From contig BLYE01000007.1 of NCBI GenBank assembly GCA_016586335.1, forward strand, positions 62,001-126,000: DNA of 64,000 bases, written 5' to 3'. The position numbers were made by a program, and so were the translations under genes. The notes under the pieces are model-generated. The model worked only from the letters and a program-made list of their open reading frames with translations, was not told the DNA's origin and ran no database searches. The stretch is from Nitzschia putrida. Its lineage: Eukaryota; Bacillariophyta; Bacillariophyceae; Bacillariales; Bacillariaceae. This document shows, piece by piece, positions 32,178 through 43,663 of the stretch. Numbering within the stretch: position 1 is the stretch's first letter; each line of letters begins with the position of its first letter.

Positions 32178-32738
32178 TTAGAGTCTGGACTCCAAGTAGT
32201 ACTCTTCGGCAGCCTTGGCATCGCGGAGTCCATAGAAGTGCGCTCGACTGTGGGCGTCAGCAGCAGCATCCAAGTAAACTTCTCTTATCCGTTCATCGTC
32301 AGTGATACCCATGTCCATTTGGATATCTTGCTCTTCTAGAACCAAGCAGGAAGCTTTCAGGCGGAGTTCCTTTCGGGCTCTGGCGTTATTCTTGGTTCGG
32401 ACTTCCAATCCTCTCGAGCAGAACTCGTCATTTTCTGGCATATCTCCTCTCATCATCATTCGGATAGACTGAAGGCATCGCTTCTTGATCTCGCCATACT
32501 CTTCCTCATCGTGCCAAATGGCGGCACGTTCTTGTTCGCTGTACAAAGTGTAAGATCGGATCTTCTTGATCCTGACTCGCTTGGCAAAGGTCACTCGACA
32601 TCTTCTTTGTTCGATATCTGCTTCGGGACCTTTGGGCAACAATTTTTCCATGGTTGGCTTCCTGAAGGAAGACCTTGACAACGAAGATGAGCTGTCGTCG
32701 GCCGAAATCTCAAAAGGAGTTGCAAGAATCTTAGTCAT
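32178..32738 (-). CDS. Small protein resembling a diatom-expanded family of unknown function
   Basis: 186 aa from the ATG at 32738. A helical core includes YSEQERAAIWHDEEEYGEIK, then a conserved-looking CSRGLEVRT patch and an ending of the type LEEQDIQMDMGITDDERIREVY. I recall proteins with this YS-EE...W...EY, GLE-R and VLEEQ-Q order as repeated in diatom genomes, but I cannot name a family or function. No signal peptide or membrane helix, so cytosolic or nuclear. The N-terminal ~50 residues are Ser-rich and basic. No intron. Confidence 0.7.
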   Translation of the reverse strand: MTKILATPFEISADDSSSSLSRSSFRKPTMEKLLPKGPEADIEQRRCRVTFAKRVRIKKIRSYTLYSEQERAAIWHDEEEYGEIKKRCLQSIRMMMRGDMPENDEFCSRGLEVRTKNNARARKELRLKASCLVLEEQDIQMDMGITDDERIREVYLDAAADAHSRAHFYGLRDAKAAEEYYLESRL

Positions 32739-33242
32739 GATGAAATCTACTGTTTCCAGTTTTGTAATCTATCTCAAGTGTTTGAAGAAGAGTTCCTTGC
32801 CGGGAAAATGAACACAGGTGAGCGGAATTTCAAAGATCTCTTTAGATTTGGAGAGTATCAAATTTGTGATTCTATTCGTAATGGACACTTTCGTTCCACC
32901 ACCACCTTGCCCGTCGGCGCGAGAAACTTCCTCCTTTGGCTCACGTACTTTTCATTGGAGGATGGACATTATTTCTTTACGACAATCACGGAATAGACTT
33001 AAGTATTTCAATTGAAATGACCAAGTCGTTGGGCCCATCGTTATATGCCGCCTGAGTTGTGAAGGCATCAAACCCAAACGCCCACACCACCATCCTAAAT
33101 CTCTTTAAACCCATGAATCGAACCGTCGTGGTGGGGCTTCGGAAGTCCTCTCTAATTTGTACCAGCAGGTACTGTACCAGGTATCCTCATCGTGTAACAC
33201 AACAAACCACACCATGCATGAAACATGAAAGGCCCTTCACAA

Positions 33243-33252
33243 CTACCGGTAG
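33243..33252. repeat. CTACCGGTAG palindrome, occurrence 3
   Basis: Same perfect 10-bp palindrome in the long intergenic stretch. Confidence 0.7.
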
Positions 33253-33955
33253 CTATTGTGACCTTCTTAGACGATGATTGAGTCAAGTGACCTTCTTTGC
33301 TGCTATACGATTGGTAGTGCATAAGCTTTCATTTGATTCAGTGGCTATAATCACAAGGACGTGGGGGCTCGTCGATCATCATAATAAAATCCAGGCGAAA
33401 CCGAAGTTGCATATAGTGATTTCTATTGAGAATCACTCATTGATGTATTGGTCCTTTTGGATTAAGGATCAATCTTCAGACCCTAAATACTGAAAGTGCC
33501 GGCAGTGTTTCCATTTAATCTCCCCGTCTGGATGAGGTGACTGTAAAGACCCCCTTGCGACATATTCAGGTTCGACTTCTGGAGCATTTCCCGCTTGTTG
33601 TGAAGGTGCAGGTTTCATTGTAGTACAGCATTCTACCGATGCTAATAAAGCGACGATGCAACGAGGTGAGGGATGTTGTTGACACTCCAACTTAACCTCA
33701 CATTCTGTCGGCAACATCAGAAGTCATTGTACTAAAATACGTGGTGTTGCATGAAGACGCGATAGGTTTTCTACTTCAAACACTTTTCTAAACGTACAAG
33801 AAAGCTATTCCCTCGAATGTGGAAGCAATCGTTGTAGAATTCAACAGTCAGTGTAAAGGTGCAAGCAGCAGTAGGAAGTCTCGTATTGAAGGAAAATAGG
33901 TCTGTTTCCTTGTGGATTCCTCGAAGCCGTACAACAGCAACGCTGTGTATTCCTA

Positions 33956-33965
33956 CTACCGGTAG
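33956..33965. repeat. CTACCGGTAG palindrome, occurrence 4
   Basis: Same perfect 10-bp palindrome, about 700 bp from occurrence 3 in the same gap. Confidence 0.7.
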
Positions 33966-34753
33966 CGTACTATCGTCAGTGCATCTAAAAGTGAGCGTTT
34001 TTGTACTATATTATTAGTCTTGAAGTTCTTTAGTTGCTACGGTTTGGAGGAGTAGTAGCTTCTTGCAGGACAGAATGGATGAACCGGTACGAGTGTTGTT
34101 GCGGTCGTCGTCGATTGTTGGTGGTGGTGGTTGAATGAAAAGTGAGACCACGCCACTCCAAACAAGAAGAAGAAGCCAGCACAAAAATCGCTCACGTTCC
34201 TCGCGTTAGGAAAGCAACCCCACGTGGTGCGGAATGGCATTTCAAATTCTCCTTCAAACACGAATCTATACCTGCAGGTAATTCGCTACCTCGACCAAAA
34301 TAGGAAAGATACGTGCTGTAAATTACCACTGATTCCATCCAACTGTGAGTGGTTTCGGTGGTTGTGGTAGCAACAGCCACCAGAATTTGTAGCTTCTCCT
34401 CTATTGGATGGATCGATAGTACTATTGAATCTGCCTTCCTTCGTATGCTCGGGGTCACCCTACTACTAGTACAACCATAGTAGAAAGGCATCTTCGCACC
34501 CGTATCTTCGATGTCGTTCTCATTCTACTAGCTAGAGAGACGCGGTAGCTGTAGTAGGTTATTTAGATTAAGAAAACTAGAAAGCCATGAAGTGGTGGTG
34601 GTCGGGGAATCACGAGTTCCTGAATCCCCCAGGACTCAAAACACGAGCCAGCACGGAACGGAATGCGGCAACAACTGCCACGAGGTCAAAAGTGATTCTC
34701 TGGCAACAATAAAACTCCAACTTTACTACATTACAAGCAAGTACTCATCCATC

Positions 34754-35296
34754 ATGGCTTCCTTTCTTTGGACATCGGTCTTTGTCTTTTTGTTACTGGA
34801 ATTGGGTTTGACGACAATTCTGGTCCTTCCCGTTCCCCGCAAACTCCGCAATTGGATTTGTCGACAAGCCACCAAATTGGATCTCAAGGAAAAGCTCAAA
34901 CCAGCACTTTGGGGCATTGGAGCTGCCTTGACCATTGCGCTTTTGGACTGTTTGTCTCTTCTTAACTTTCTCTTTTCTATTGAGCACGATGCTCATGATA
35001 GAAATTTGTATCAAGGAGGAGCAGGACGTTCGGATGCCTTGTTGTATCAAATTGACAAGGAAAAGGAATACAAGACGGAGCGCAATATTTATTTGACTGG
35101 ATTTGCTTTGACTCTTCTCTTTGTGATTGGAAGAATAACGGATCTTATGCAAGAGCATGTGGAGTTGGAAGATGATTTGCAAAAGGCACGTGCGGTCTCC
35201 AAACAAGAGCAGCCTGTAGTGGATTCCTCTACGGATGAGCCAGCTGGAACTTCTGAGATTGAAATGAAACCACTTCAAGACAAAAAGAAGGATTAG
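34754..35296 (+). CDS. BAP29/BAP31-like ER membrane protein
   Basis: 180 aa from the ATG at 34754; a longer frame to 34592 exists but the added 54 residues are not conserved-looking. Three hydrophobic helices: the N-terminal one in FLWTSVFVFLLLELGL, a second in ALWGIGAALTIALLDCL, and a third in YLTGFALTLLFVIGRI. The sequence between helices 2 and 3 (FLFSIEHDAHDRNLYQGG, then KEKEYKTERNIYLTGF) follows the BAP31 pattern. A helical cytosolic tail ends KKKD, which fits the KKxx ER-retrieval signal read by COPI. BAP31 proteins act as chaperone and cargo receptors for membrane proteins leaving the ER. This one is shorter than animal BAP31 (about 245 aa). Confidence 0.87.
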   Translation: MASFLWTSVFVFLLLELGLTTILVLPVPRKLRNWICRQATKLDLKEKLKPALWGIGAALTIALLDCLSLLNFLFSIEHDAHDRNLYQGGAGRSDALLYQIDKEKEYKTERNIYLTGFALTLLFVIGRITDLMQEHVELEDDLQKARAVSKQEQPVVDSSTDEPAGTSEIEMKPLQDKKKD

Positions 35297-36176
35297 ATAG
35301 GTATAGATGTTGTAAACCTTGGTATGTCATTTTGCAAGATTAAATGGAATAGCGGAAGTAATTGTATGTGCTTGTCAAAGAAATTTCTATCTTGGCCTCC
35401 TGGTCTCGATCGTCAATGTCTTGGAACGATGAAGGGTCCGAGGAAGTCTGATTGCTTCATCCGTGCAATCCACAGGTCGCTTACTCCGATTACATTCAAT
35501 TACATGCCTCCGGAACTTACCACAATTGACCTCGTTGCCACACGACACCAAACTGTGGAGTCGTTGCAACTCTACCTCTTGTGGCTGAAATTGCTTGATA
35601 CAACGTTTTAACTCCATCCGAGGGAGGATAGGTAGGTGTCAGCCAGTTTCTCTTCCACTACTCGTACTGTACCAGGTATGCACCGACACGACAACTTGTG
35701 TCTTGGTCTTGTTTTTCCCTTGTAGCTCCAGAATCTACGGTATGTACTATACTATTATAAAGTCATACGTACATGTGTCTCATTGCAATAATATACGAGA
35801 GTGTATATTCCGAATATACATCATTTTTATGAGAATCTTCCACCACATCGTTGTGTTTCCGATGCACCGACGAAGTCCTATGGATTCGAATACTTCGCTG
35901 ACCAACCTTGATTCTGATAGTAGAAGGCTGTGTTCTAGACCGCGGAGTCCAATCAACGGTACATCGCCAGATACTTTAACACTGCACCAAAAGGCATCGC
36001 CACATGAGTTGCAAGACGTTGGAAGACGTTGCACCTGTTTGGGCAAGTCGATATCGGGCAACTAATAATGATATTGACATTGCATCCACGCCGCCAAAAC
36101 AGGGCGAAGATTGTCTACACTACGCTCTTTGCTCATAACATCTTGCCGTGGCAAGCATCAAGGTATCCCCCAAACC
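35297..36176. other. Intergenic, upstream of the VWD protein gene
   Basis: Holds the 3' end of the BAP31-like gene and the promoter of the VWD gene. Several short frames overlap on both strands and none is supported. The reading frame of the next gene is open back to 36111 but only from a TTG. Confidence 0.45.
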
Positions 36177-38947
36177 ATGTCGACAAGATTTAAAACCACT
36201 TTCATTGTCCTTTTCGTTGCGTTGCTTCAGGTTGCCATATGTCATGGCAAGATGTCTGGTCAGCCTAAAGTTAGGGCTGTTCAGCGTCAGCGCAATCTGA
36301 AATCGAAAGCACCAGCATCTGCGACAACAAGCCCAACAGCTGGTGTCCCTGGCAGCGAGTATTCCCTTCCAAGCATCCAGGAAGCCTATGATCTCTTCAA
36401 CTTCAAGCAAGCCGAGGCATTTTGGGAAATCATTAAAACCAACACATCCGACGTGGGCGTGTTCCTTGATGCCAAGGGCAAGGCAACAGGAATGATCAAG
36501 AAAGTATTAAACAAGTTGAAGGCTCTCCTCCCCGAAGAAGTTCTCGCCTTGGAAGCAATGAAAGACGACGAGTTCCTCCTCACAACGCTCATGCAAAAGG
36601 AGAGTATCTCATTTTACGGTGATGACAACGAAACAGGAGGTCTGCGAATGCTCGAAGATGACACTGCATGCATTCTTGCCGTCGCTGGAGTATTCATGGC
36701 CATCATTAACGCCTTGTTTGGAATTGTTGGTCTTTCGAGTGTTGGGACTTTAGTGGCCAAGTTTGGGATTGCACTAGCAAGAAACAAAAGCATCCGCCTC
36801 GCTGCTTTTTCCATCTTTTCCAACAAGAGCACTTCTGTAGCGACCAAGATTGGAGAAACTGCAAGCTTGCTAGTCGGAGAACTTCCACTTGCCTTGCTTT
36901 TCAATGAGCTGGTAAGCAAAATGTCTCCTTGGGATAAGGCCTTCTTTTTGGGGGGTATTGCCGTTGATCTTGCGGTAACTTGGCTAAGCCTTGCAACGCC
37001 TGCTGGTGGAGCCATTTGGTTTGCCAAATTCGCAGCTGCGCATGCGACAATAGTATTGGCTGCCTTAACTATGTCCTCAGCGTGCGGAGAGTCCGACACT
37101 CCAGCACCATCAGCGCTATCATCGGCTTCTCCCACAACAGCGATCCCAACGCAAGGCCCTACCGCGTCACCAAACAATGTTCCCACCATTGATGGTCCAA
37201 ACCCGTCAGCGCCTACTGGCTCTCCAAACCATGATCCTACCAATGGTCCATCAACAAGAGAGCCGTCGCCTAATCCCACTGCAGCCCCAACCATCGCACC
37301 GCCTACACGGAATCCGACCTTGGCTCCAACTCGGTCTCCAACCAGAGTCCCCACGTTGAGTCCTTCAACGCGAAACCCATCGGCTCCCACAAAAACACCA
37401 ACAAGGGCCCCTCAACCTGAGATTCCTAAGGAGTACAGCAAAGAAGCAACCGTCACTGCAGGTACGTTCACGAGAGTTCGTCCTGCTATTGGAATTGAAA
37501 CGAACATTGGTCTGAACATCTTCTCATTTTTGTTGACATTCGTGTTCTTCGTATCCCCAATACAGATCCTCATTTCCTCACTTGGAACGGGAATTTTGAC
37601 TACCAAGGAGCTTGCGACGTGGTCTATATTCTCACTGAGAGACTTCGCATCCACTTACGTCTTGAATTTGCCAGTGCAGTTTGGTCGAAGGTATCCAGTG
37701 TTGCTTTTGCCATTGGCAGTGATGTCATTGAGGTCCAACTCGACAAAACTATCTACATCAATGGAACCTTGTCTACTTCACCGCCCCTTGTCGTGGGAGG
37801 GTCGTACCCATTGATACTAGATAGTCAAGGATTACGAATTGACCTTGCTGGTGGACAATACGTTGCAGTGAAGTACTTTGCCAATAGCTTGACCGTCAGT
37901 GCCAAGGGGTTCGAATCAGAGTTCGGTGCGAGCCTTGGGTTGGTAGGATCTTTCTACGAGGACATTATTCTAGATCGGAGCGGGGAGCACTTGAGTGGCA
38001 ACGCATCCGTAGCAGCAAATGTGTGGAAGGTCAATCCACTGTTTGGAGACCCAGAACTCTTTATTGATCCATCGCCCTTTGCCAATCAAACATGCCAAGA
38101 TTCACTTGAGCTCCCTGCGTCTACGGACGCCGAAAGAGTCGCTGCAGAAACTGCTTGTGCTCACATTCTTGACGACAAGTTGCGAGAGGATTGTGTATTT
38201 GACATTCTTGCCTCTGGAGACCCAATATTCGCAGCAAACCCTGTGTACACGGAGGTGTCTGAGCCCCTGGAGAGTATTTGCGTTGCTGGCGGCGATGGCA
38301 CCAGCAGCAGCATAAGTGGATGTTTGCAGGCAGGGGGGACTTGCGTGTGGAGATGTAACACGGTTGAGAACATTTGCCTTGAAGATCTTTGCAGGTTCTC
38401 AGACCCAAACTTCACCGCCCTAGACGAAGCTTTGACTGGTTCAGTGGAAGGTTGTTCCTGTGCCGTTCCAATCCCAGCCGTGGACAACAGCACCATCAAC
38501 GAAGAAATGACATGTATTGCCGTCATCGACGAATCCTCACAGTCAAGCAGTACCCTTGCAACAAAGTGGAACCTCTTCCGTGCTTCCTATCCACTACGTG
38601 CCTTCTGTTTGCTTCAGCCCAACAATTATCCGCCCAGTGCCTTGAAAATTCCTGCTGCTTTTTCCGCTGACAATCGCACTACCTTTGCCCAAGTCACCAG
38701 AGACAATGGCCAAGAGAACTTGGCATCTGATTGGTACAATCTTTGTAACTTGGAGGCACTCCGTATCCAAGGAATCAATCGTGTGGCATTATTCGTCGAC
38801 AATTCGGGAAGCCTCAACGTATGGGAAGTGGCTGCATCGCAAGCCTTGTTGCAAGGGAAGTTGGAGAGCAAAGGCGCCGTTCTTGTGGATGCCATCTACA
38901 ACAACCTTGAGGACTATATTTCCCCTTTTATTTCTGATTTCGTTTGA
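36177..38947 (+). CDS. Secreted modular protein: helical domain, PT stalk, VWD-like domain
   Basis: Two exons, 36177-37461 and 37566-38947, give 888 aa. Joining them restores DPHFLTWNGNFDYQGACD, the von Willebrand D signature, across a 104-bp intron (GTACGT...TACAG), so the apparent frame change is splicing, not damage. The start at 36177 opens with a clear signal peptide (FKTTFIVLFVALLQVAICHG). Residues ~160-304 form a hydrophobic, probably helical region with several membrane-length stretches. Residues ~305-425 are a Pro/Thr/Ser stalk. The VWD-like region (about 428-570) includes LAGGQYVAVKYFANSLTVSA and GLVGSFYEDIILDRSG, and a cysteine-containing C-terminal part follows. Location should be extracellular or in the secretory membrane system. 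VWD domains mediate protein assembly in secreted matrices; here that is inference. Confidence 0.8.
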
Positions 38948-39256
38948 GAAACGTCACCTTAACTAGGAGATGGTTCATTTGGATTACATTATTGTCATGT
39001 TGAAATCATGTTAGTGTTTTTTGTTAGTGGTACGGTATCCATTGGTGTGATGAAGTGACGAGTGACGAGCGTTGGGTACGGTAAGAGGTAAACCCAGGTT
39101 TCGTGGTACGTACCTATAGTACGGTAGAAGAAAACAAAGGAACTTCTATCTACAAGATGATGTGCATGAATTTGTAAATTGTAAATAAATAGTTTATGGA
39201 ATAGCAGAAGTAAATGTATACTTGTTTAACGATACAACTACCAGGTCATGCTCGTT
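38948..39256. other. Convergent intergenic region
   Basis: Both 3' ends meet here. A short TACGGTAC-type run and AT-rich patches are present; nothing else supported. Confidence 0.5.
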
Positions 39257-42200
39257 CTAGGACGAAGGATACTTCACGTGTTCTTCCTTCAATTTGGCTG
39301 CGTACAGCATCCAAGGATGTTGGAGTGCTTCATCCGCGCTCGGGCGACCGTCAGGGTCAATGGTCAACATCTTTTGCACAAAGTCGGCAAACAGTTGCTT
39401 CTGGTATCGTTCTGTACTGTTGGATTCCCAGTCATCAAGGGAGAAGCCTTCCATGAGATCAGGATCGAATCCGAGGCGTGCACAGAGCCGTGTGTTCTTG
39501 GGTTGGAAAATGTCAAACTGAGCAGCTGTGCCATCATCGTCATCCACATCATCGTGAGGACCAGGAGCTGTGGTACCGTGCTCACCATCAGCATCATCCA
39601 CCACCTCGTAGAGCAATCCACTCTTGGTGAAGAACCTGCCGCTTTGTCGACCTTGGGCAATCATGTGTCGTGGGAAGGGACCACAAATAGCCTCAATGCG
39701 ACTCAGCATGGAAACAATGGAATCGTTTTGAAATGTAACCTCCCCCGTGAACATTTCAGCAACGACACATCCCAATGACCAAACATCAATCTTTCCATCG
39801 TAGGGCAGTCCAAGGACAACCTCAGGAGCTCGATACGATCGCGATTGAATGTAGGAACTCTGTCGATCTGTGAGATAGCAACTGCTTCCAAAGTCGATCA
39901 ACTTGATTTGTGCTCGACTGTAGCTCCCCAAAAGAATATTCTCTGGCTTGACGTCCGAATGAACCAAGCCGAGATTGTGCACAAAACGAAGAGCTATCAG
40001 TGCTTGTCGGGTGACAAACGCCAGACGAGGTATCGTGAAGTAGGGTTCTTCGTTGTTGTCCAGAATAAACTTGCCGAATTCAAACAGGTTTTGTCGGAGT
40101 AGCTCTGTCACGATCACCAAGTGTTCACGATAGTAGAAGAAGCATTTCATTTCAATAATGTGATTCTCGTGTACCTGTCCCGTCTGTCGGAGAAGCTCCA
40201 AAATCTTGATTTCATCCAAGGATTGATCGAAAAAGTCCTTGGTGTTCTTGATCACTTTGAGACAAACCTCCTCATGGCCCTGTCAACAAACACAAAGTGA
40301 AAAAGTGAGCAAATGGTTTAACAACAACAAAATACAGCCACACAAGCATGTATTCTACGTACATCATCAGCTTCGGAACTCAAATCGATGCATCGGTAAG
40401 CAGTCGAAAAGGCGGCACTTCCAAGCTCACTCTCCACCAAATATTGACCAGCCACCACATTGCCGGGTTCAAGCACCATATCCTTGGTTGGCTCGAATCC
40501 TGTCACATGAGACTTGAAGATAATGGGAAGATGGAAGAACTCCAAGTCACCCATTTCTCCTTTACCAATGGTCTTGACACCAGGGAAATCAGGGTGACTG
40601 TCCTCTTGTTCATCTTCTGACAACGCAGAAGTATCCACGTCAGCAGCAACACTTTTCGGCGGTGCCACAGGTGCTTTCTTGTCGACGGTTCCCCCCTTGG
40701 ACCTCTTCTCTTCGGATTCATCCAACAAACGCTCGGCCTCTCGAAGCTCTCGCACGAATTTGGCATCTCCATCTTCTCCAAACCCATGAAGTTGGCGCTC
40801 TGAATTTAACTTGAGGCCGTTGATCATGGATTCAAATGCAACTTCGACTCTTCGCAATTGCGACTTGGACAATCGGATGATACGGTAGCCGGCTTCATTC
40901 GGATTGGACTCGTCCCAATCTGGAATGGAATCCAACAGACGATTGGAATGCCGGTCGACACCAAAGGGCAAGAGATGAGCACATAACGTCCGCATGAGTT
41001 CCATTGCTTCCAAGTCATCATGTTCATCGTCGTCTTCGTCATCCTCATCGTCGTCAATGTCTTCATCGTCATCCTCTTCGTCGTCGTCGTCGTCATCATC
41101 ATCAATATCGTCATCTTCGTCATTTTCAGTCGTTCTATACTTGTCACCCCTGTCCATGGACGGCGAGAAGGGACCATCATATTGCGACTCGGTAGGATCC
41201 TCTTCATCACCCGCTGCATCATCATGTGTATCATCATCAATATCGAGAACGACGCCAGTGGTACCACCGGCCTTTTTGCTCAATGGACCCAAGACACCGC
41301 GCAAGTTCTGCAGATCCTCGCTCATGGAAGAACCTTGCTCAAAGGCCTCATCGTGCGACTCCCCTTCTGTGTCGACGTCATGACTATCGCGGGAGAATTT
41401 GGCATCGTCCTCATCATCGTCATCGTCGTCAGCCTCTCCGACATGTTCATAGGGATGACGCAAATGCCTCTCTTGGGCATCGGGCAGTTTTTTCTCCTCT
41501 TGCAGACCCCATTGTTGGATACGAGAAGAGGCTGGGCTGCTCGATACAAAGGCCATGTGGGATTTGTCCGGATCCATATCATCACAGTCATCTTCTGCCA
41601 AGAGTTCATCCACAACCGAAGTCGCCGATCGCTTGGAAGCCGTGGCTGTTCCTTCTGTTTCGACACTGTGTTTGTTGTGAAGATTGGGGTTGGCACTACT
41701 GGCGTCGGAAGTGGCACTGGAGGCCCGTCCTAGACCCAACTCATCAATAACCTGCAAAATGGCATCACTCATGGCACTCTGGGTAGTGGCAGCATCATCT
41801 TCCCGGACAGAGCCTCCGGCTCTTCCCCGACTGGCACTGGCGCGCTCCAAAATGGCCATCAAGACCTTCTCGACACCCTTTTGAACCTCAGCCTCGACAT
41901 GTTCTCTGGTGGAATGCGACATATGCGACAAATCGGAAAACCCAACGGAATCTTCATTGTTGCTGTGGACATGAGGAATATCGGCAGCATCAAGGTCGTT
42001 GGCAGGCGACGTGAGAGGCGTGTGGTGCTTGCCTCCTTGCCAAGGATGAACCACGGCATCTGCTGGAAGTGTATTTTTGAACTCCTGAAGACGCGATGCA
42101 TATTGTGCCATGCGTTCTTGTCGCTGTCGGGCCTTGAGCTTGTGCTCTTCATAAACATCGGTCAAATCTTCTACCACGGTAGGGGATGTGGGAAGCCCTC

Positions 42201-42894
42201 CAGGTCGGAGCGCAGCCCCTGCCTCTTGCTGCGACATGAGGTATTCAGGATCGGTAATGACGATATTCTCAGCATCATCCATGCGGTGCTGCAAGAGACG
42301 ATCTTGCTCCCGCGGCGTACGAGCACGACCCATGGGTGCAGGTGCACCTCCTCCTCCTTGTGGAGTGGGAGGTGTAATTCGATGCTTCCGCAACAAATCC
42401 AAAGCATCCTTAATAGCACTCTCATAGGGATCGGTGTTAGCGGCAGGAGTGGCAGGAAAGGTTTCGTGACCAGACCCACGTGCGGAACCAAGAATCTGCA
42501 TCCGCTGCTCTTCGGTGGCCTGCAAACTACGAAGAATGTCATCGGCCGAGTCGAGACGTTGATTGGACGGTGTTGTTCTCTTTTTGGGGAGCGTAGTGGG
42601 AACAGCAGCCAATTCTTGTCGGGTGACATCGTCATAGAAACAGAATCGATTGGCATTTTCTTTCTTTTCGTCCTTTTCTTCTTCTTGAGGTTCGTAGAAC
42701 TGGAATCGCTTTTGTGTGGAAATCACCGGCTTGGTTTCTTCTTTTGTATTGTTGTTCTCGTCTACTACAGGAGGAAGCTCGTCAGCCAGTGGTGTTTCTT
42801 CCGAAGACATGGTTTCTTGAGCAGTCACAATATCAACGTTGGATTCGTCACATTCGTCGTATTGGTTGTTGTTGTTGGAGGTTCCGTCCATCAT
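39257..42894 (-). CDS. Plant-type DYRK protein kinase (DYRKP-like)
   Basis: Two exons, 42894-40363 and 40279-39257, give 1184 aa; the 83-bp intron runs GTACGT to GACAG. Residues 1 to ~790 are mostly disordered, with a long Asp/Glu tract (DNA 41000-41130). Then comes GFEPTKDMVLEPGNVVAGQY, a feature of the plant DYRKP group, and the glycine loop ELGSAAFSTAYRCIDL. Catalytic parts: Lys852 (VCLKVIK), the HSD-type catalytic loop at 951 (HSDVKPENILL; DYRKs use HCD, most kinases HRD), DFG at 973-975, and the activation loop SSYIQSRSYRAPEVVLG with Tyr987 as the likely autophosphorylated tyrosine. DYRKs are Ser/Thr kinases that mature by tyrosine autophosphorylation in cis. In green algae a DYRKP controls starch and oil storage. 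The diatom role is unknown. Confidence 0.94.
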
Positions 42895-43663
42895 GATGAT
42901 GTGTTATTATTAATATTGAATGGAAATCAAGGATGGGTGAATCTTGCTTGGCAATCGAGATTTGTCCAGAGTCACAATGACACAAAACAAGTGTTCAATC
43001 ACAACAACAGCAACGACGGTAGGATCCAGAGAATTATATCACAGTCGTCAGCAACAACCAACAACAAACTCCCCAAAGAGTCCCTACAACTACGGTACTT
43101 GTACTTGAACAACAAAACTACGAAGCTGCCTTCGATGGATGGGCCCAGCACACACACAACGACGAGTTTACGGTACTACCGTACTTCTTGCCGATATATT
43201 TATCGTCGTCACACAAGCCGCCGCCGCAGGCCAACGTTCCTTCCGGCGAAATTCAACCAGCAATGCCGAGTCGGAATCGCACCCACTACTACTGGAGGTA
43301 CGTAACGACCACACGTGTCCTGGCAGATTGTGCCAACGTCCTTTGGATGGTCCAGTGTGTCGCGGTCCTATCTATCCGATACTTTGGCAGGGCGGGCATG
43401 ATATATACTATATTATGTGTTGAAGATTGGAATGTTCACGGCAGGCGGTGTGACAGTCTCCGTTGTCGTCGTCGTCTGCCCCCATGTCCCCCCTCCTCTC
43501 GACCCCTGTCCAATCCTTTCCCCACCCAAAAATAATTCTCATCACACAAAAGATTTCACTCCACCTCCTCCTCATCGTCATGATGCACAACAACAATACC
43601 AATAACAACTCGTAAACAAAATCCATTCCCAACGAGGTGGTGGTGAGTGCTGTTTTATACAAA
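42895..43663. other. Divergent intergenic region
   Basis: Lies between the kinase (minus) and the methyltransferase-like gene (plus) and should hold both promoters. Long antisense frames that reach into it are shadows of the kinase. TATA-like strings occur near 43195 and 43400, without proof of use. Confidence 0.5.

Larger units (their letters stand above)
32739..34753. other. Long intergenic region (2 kb)
   Basis: The longest gene-free stretch in the window. It is the promoter region of the small diatom-family gene (minus) on its left and of the BAP31-like gene (plus) on its right. It contains the CTACCGGTAG palindrome twice. An 82-codon minus frame at 33469-33717 and a 99-codon one at 34192-34491 lack recognisable features. 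A diverged mobile-element remnant or an RNA gene cannot be excluded by eye. Confidence 0.5.

Noticed and set aside
31676..32269. 197-codon minus frame overlapping the 32,178 gene end
   Set aside because: Overlaps a better-supported gene in another frame and has random composition.
33469..33717. 82-codon minus frame in the 2-kb gap
   Set aside because: Cysteine-containing but without pattern; upstream sequence shows no other coding sign.
36177..38947. Frame change suggesting a pseudogene or frameshift
   Set aside because: A 104-bp intron with GTACGT and TACAG ends restores the VWD motif across the join, so splicing explains it.
41020..41733. 237-codon antisense frame with hydrophobic run
   Set aside because: It is the reverse reading of the Asp/Glu tract (GAT/GAC repeats give Val/Ile), not a membrane protein.
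41881..43305. 474-codon plus-strand frame antisense to the kinase
   Set aside because: Runs opposite the acidic, low-complexity coding region; the protein has no domain and arises from biased codons of the kinase.
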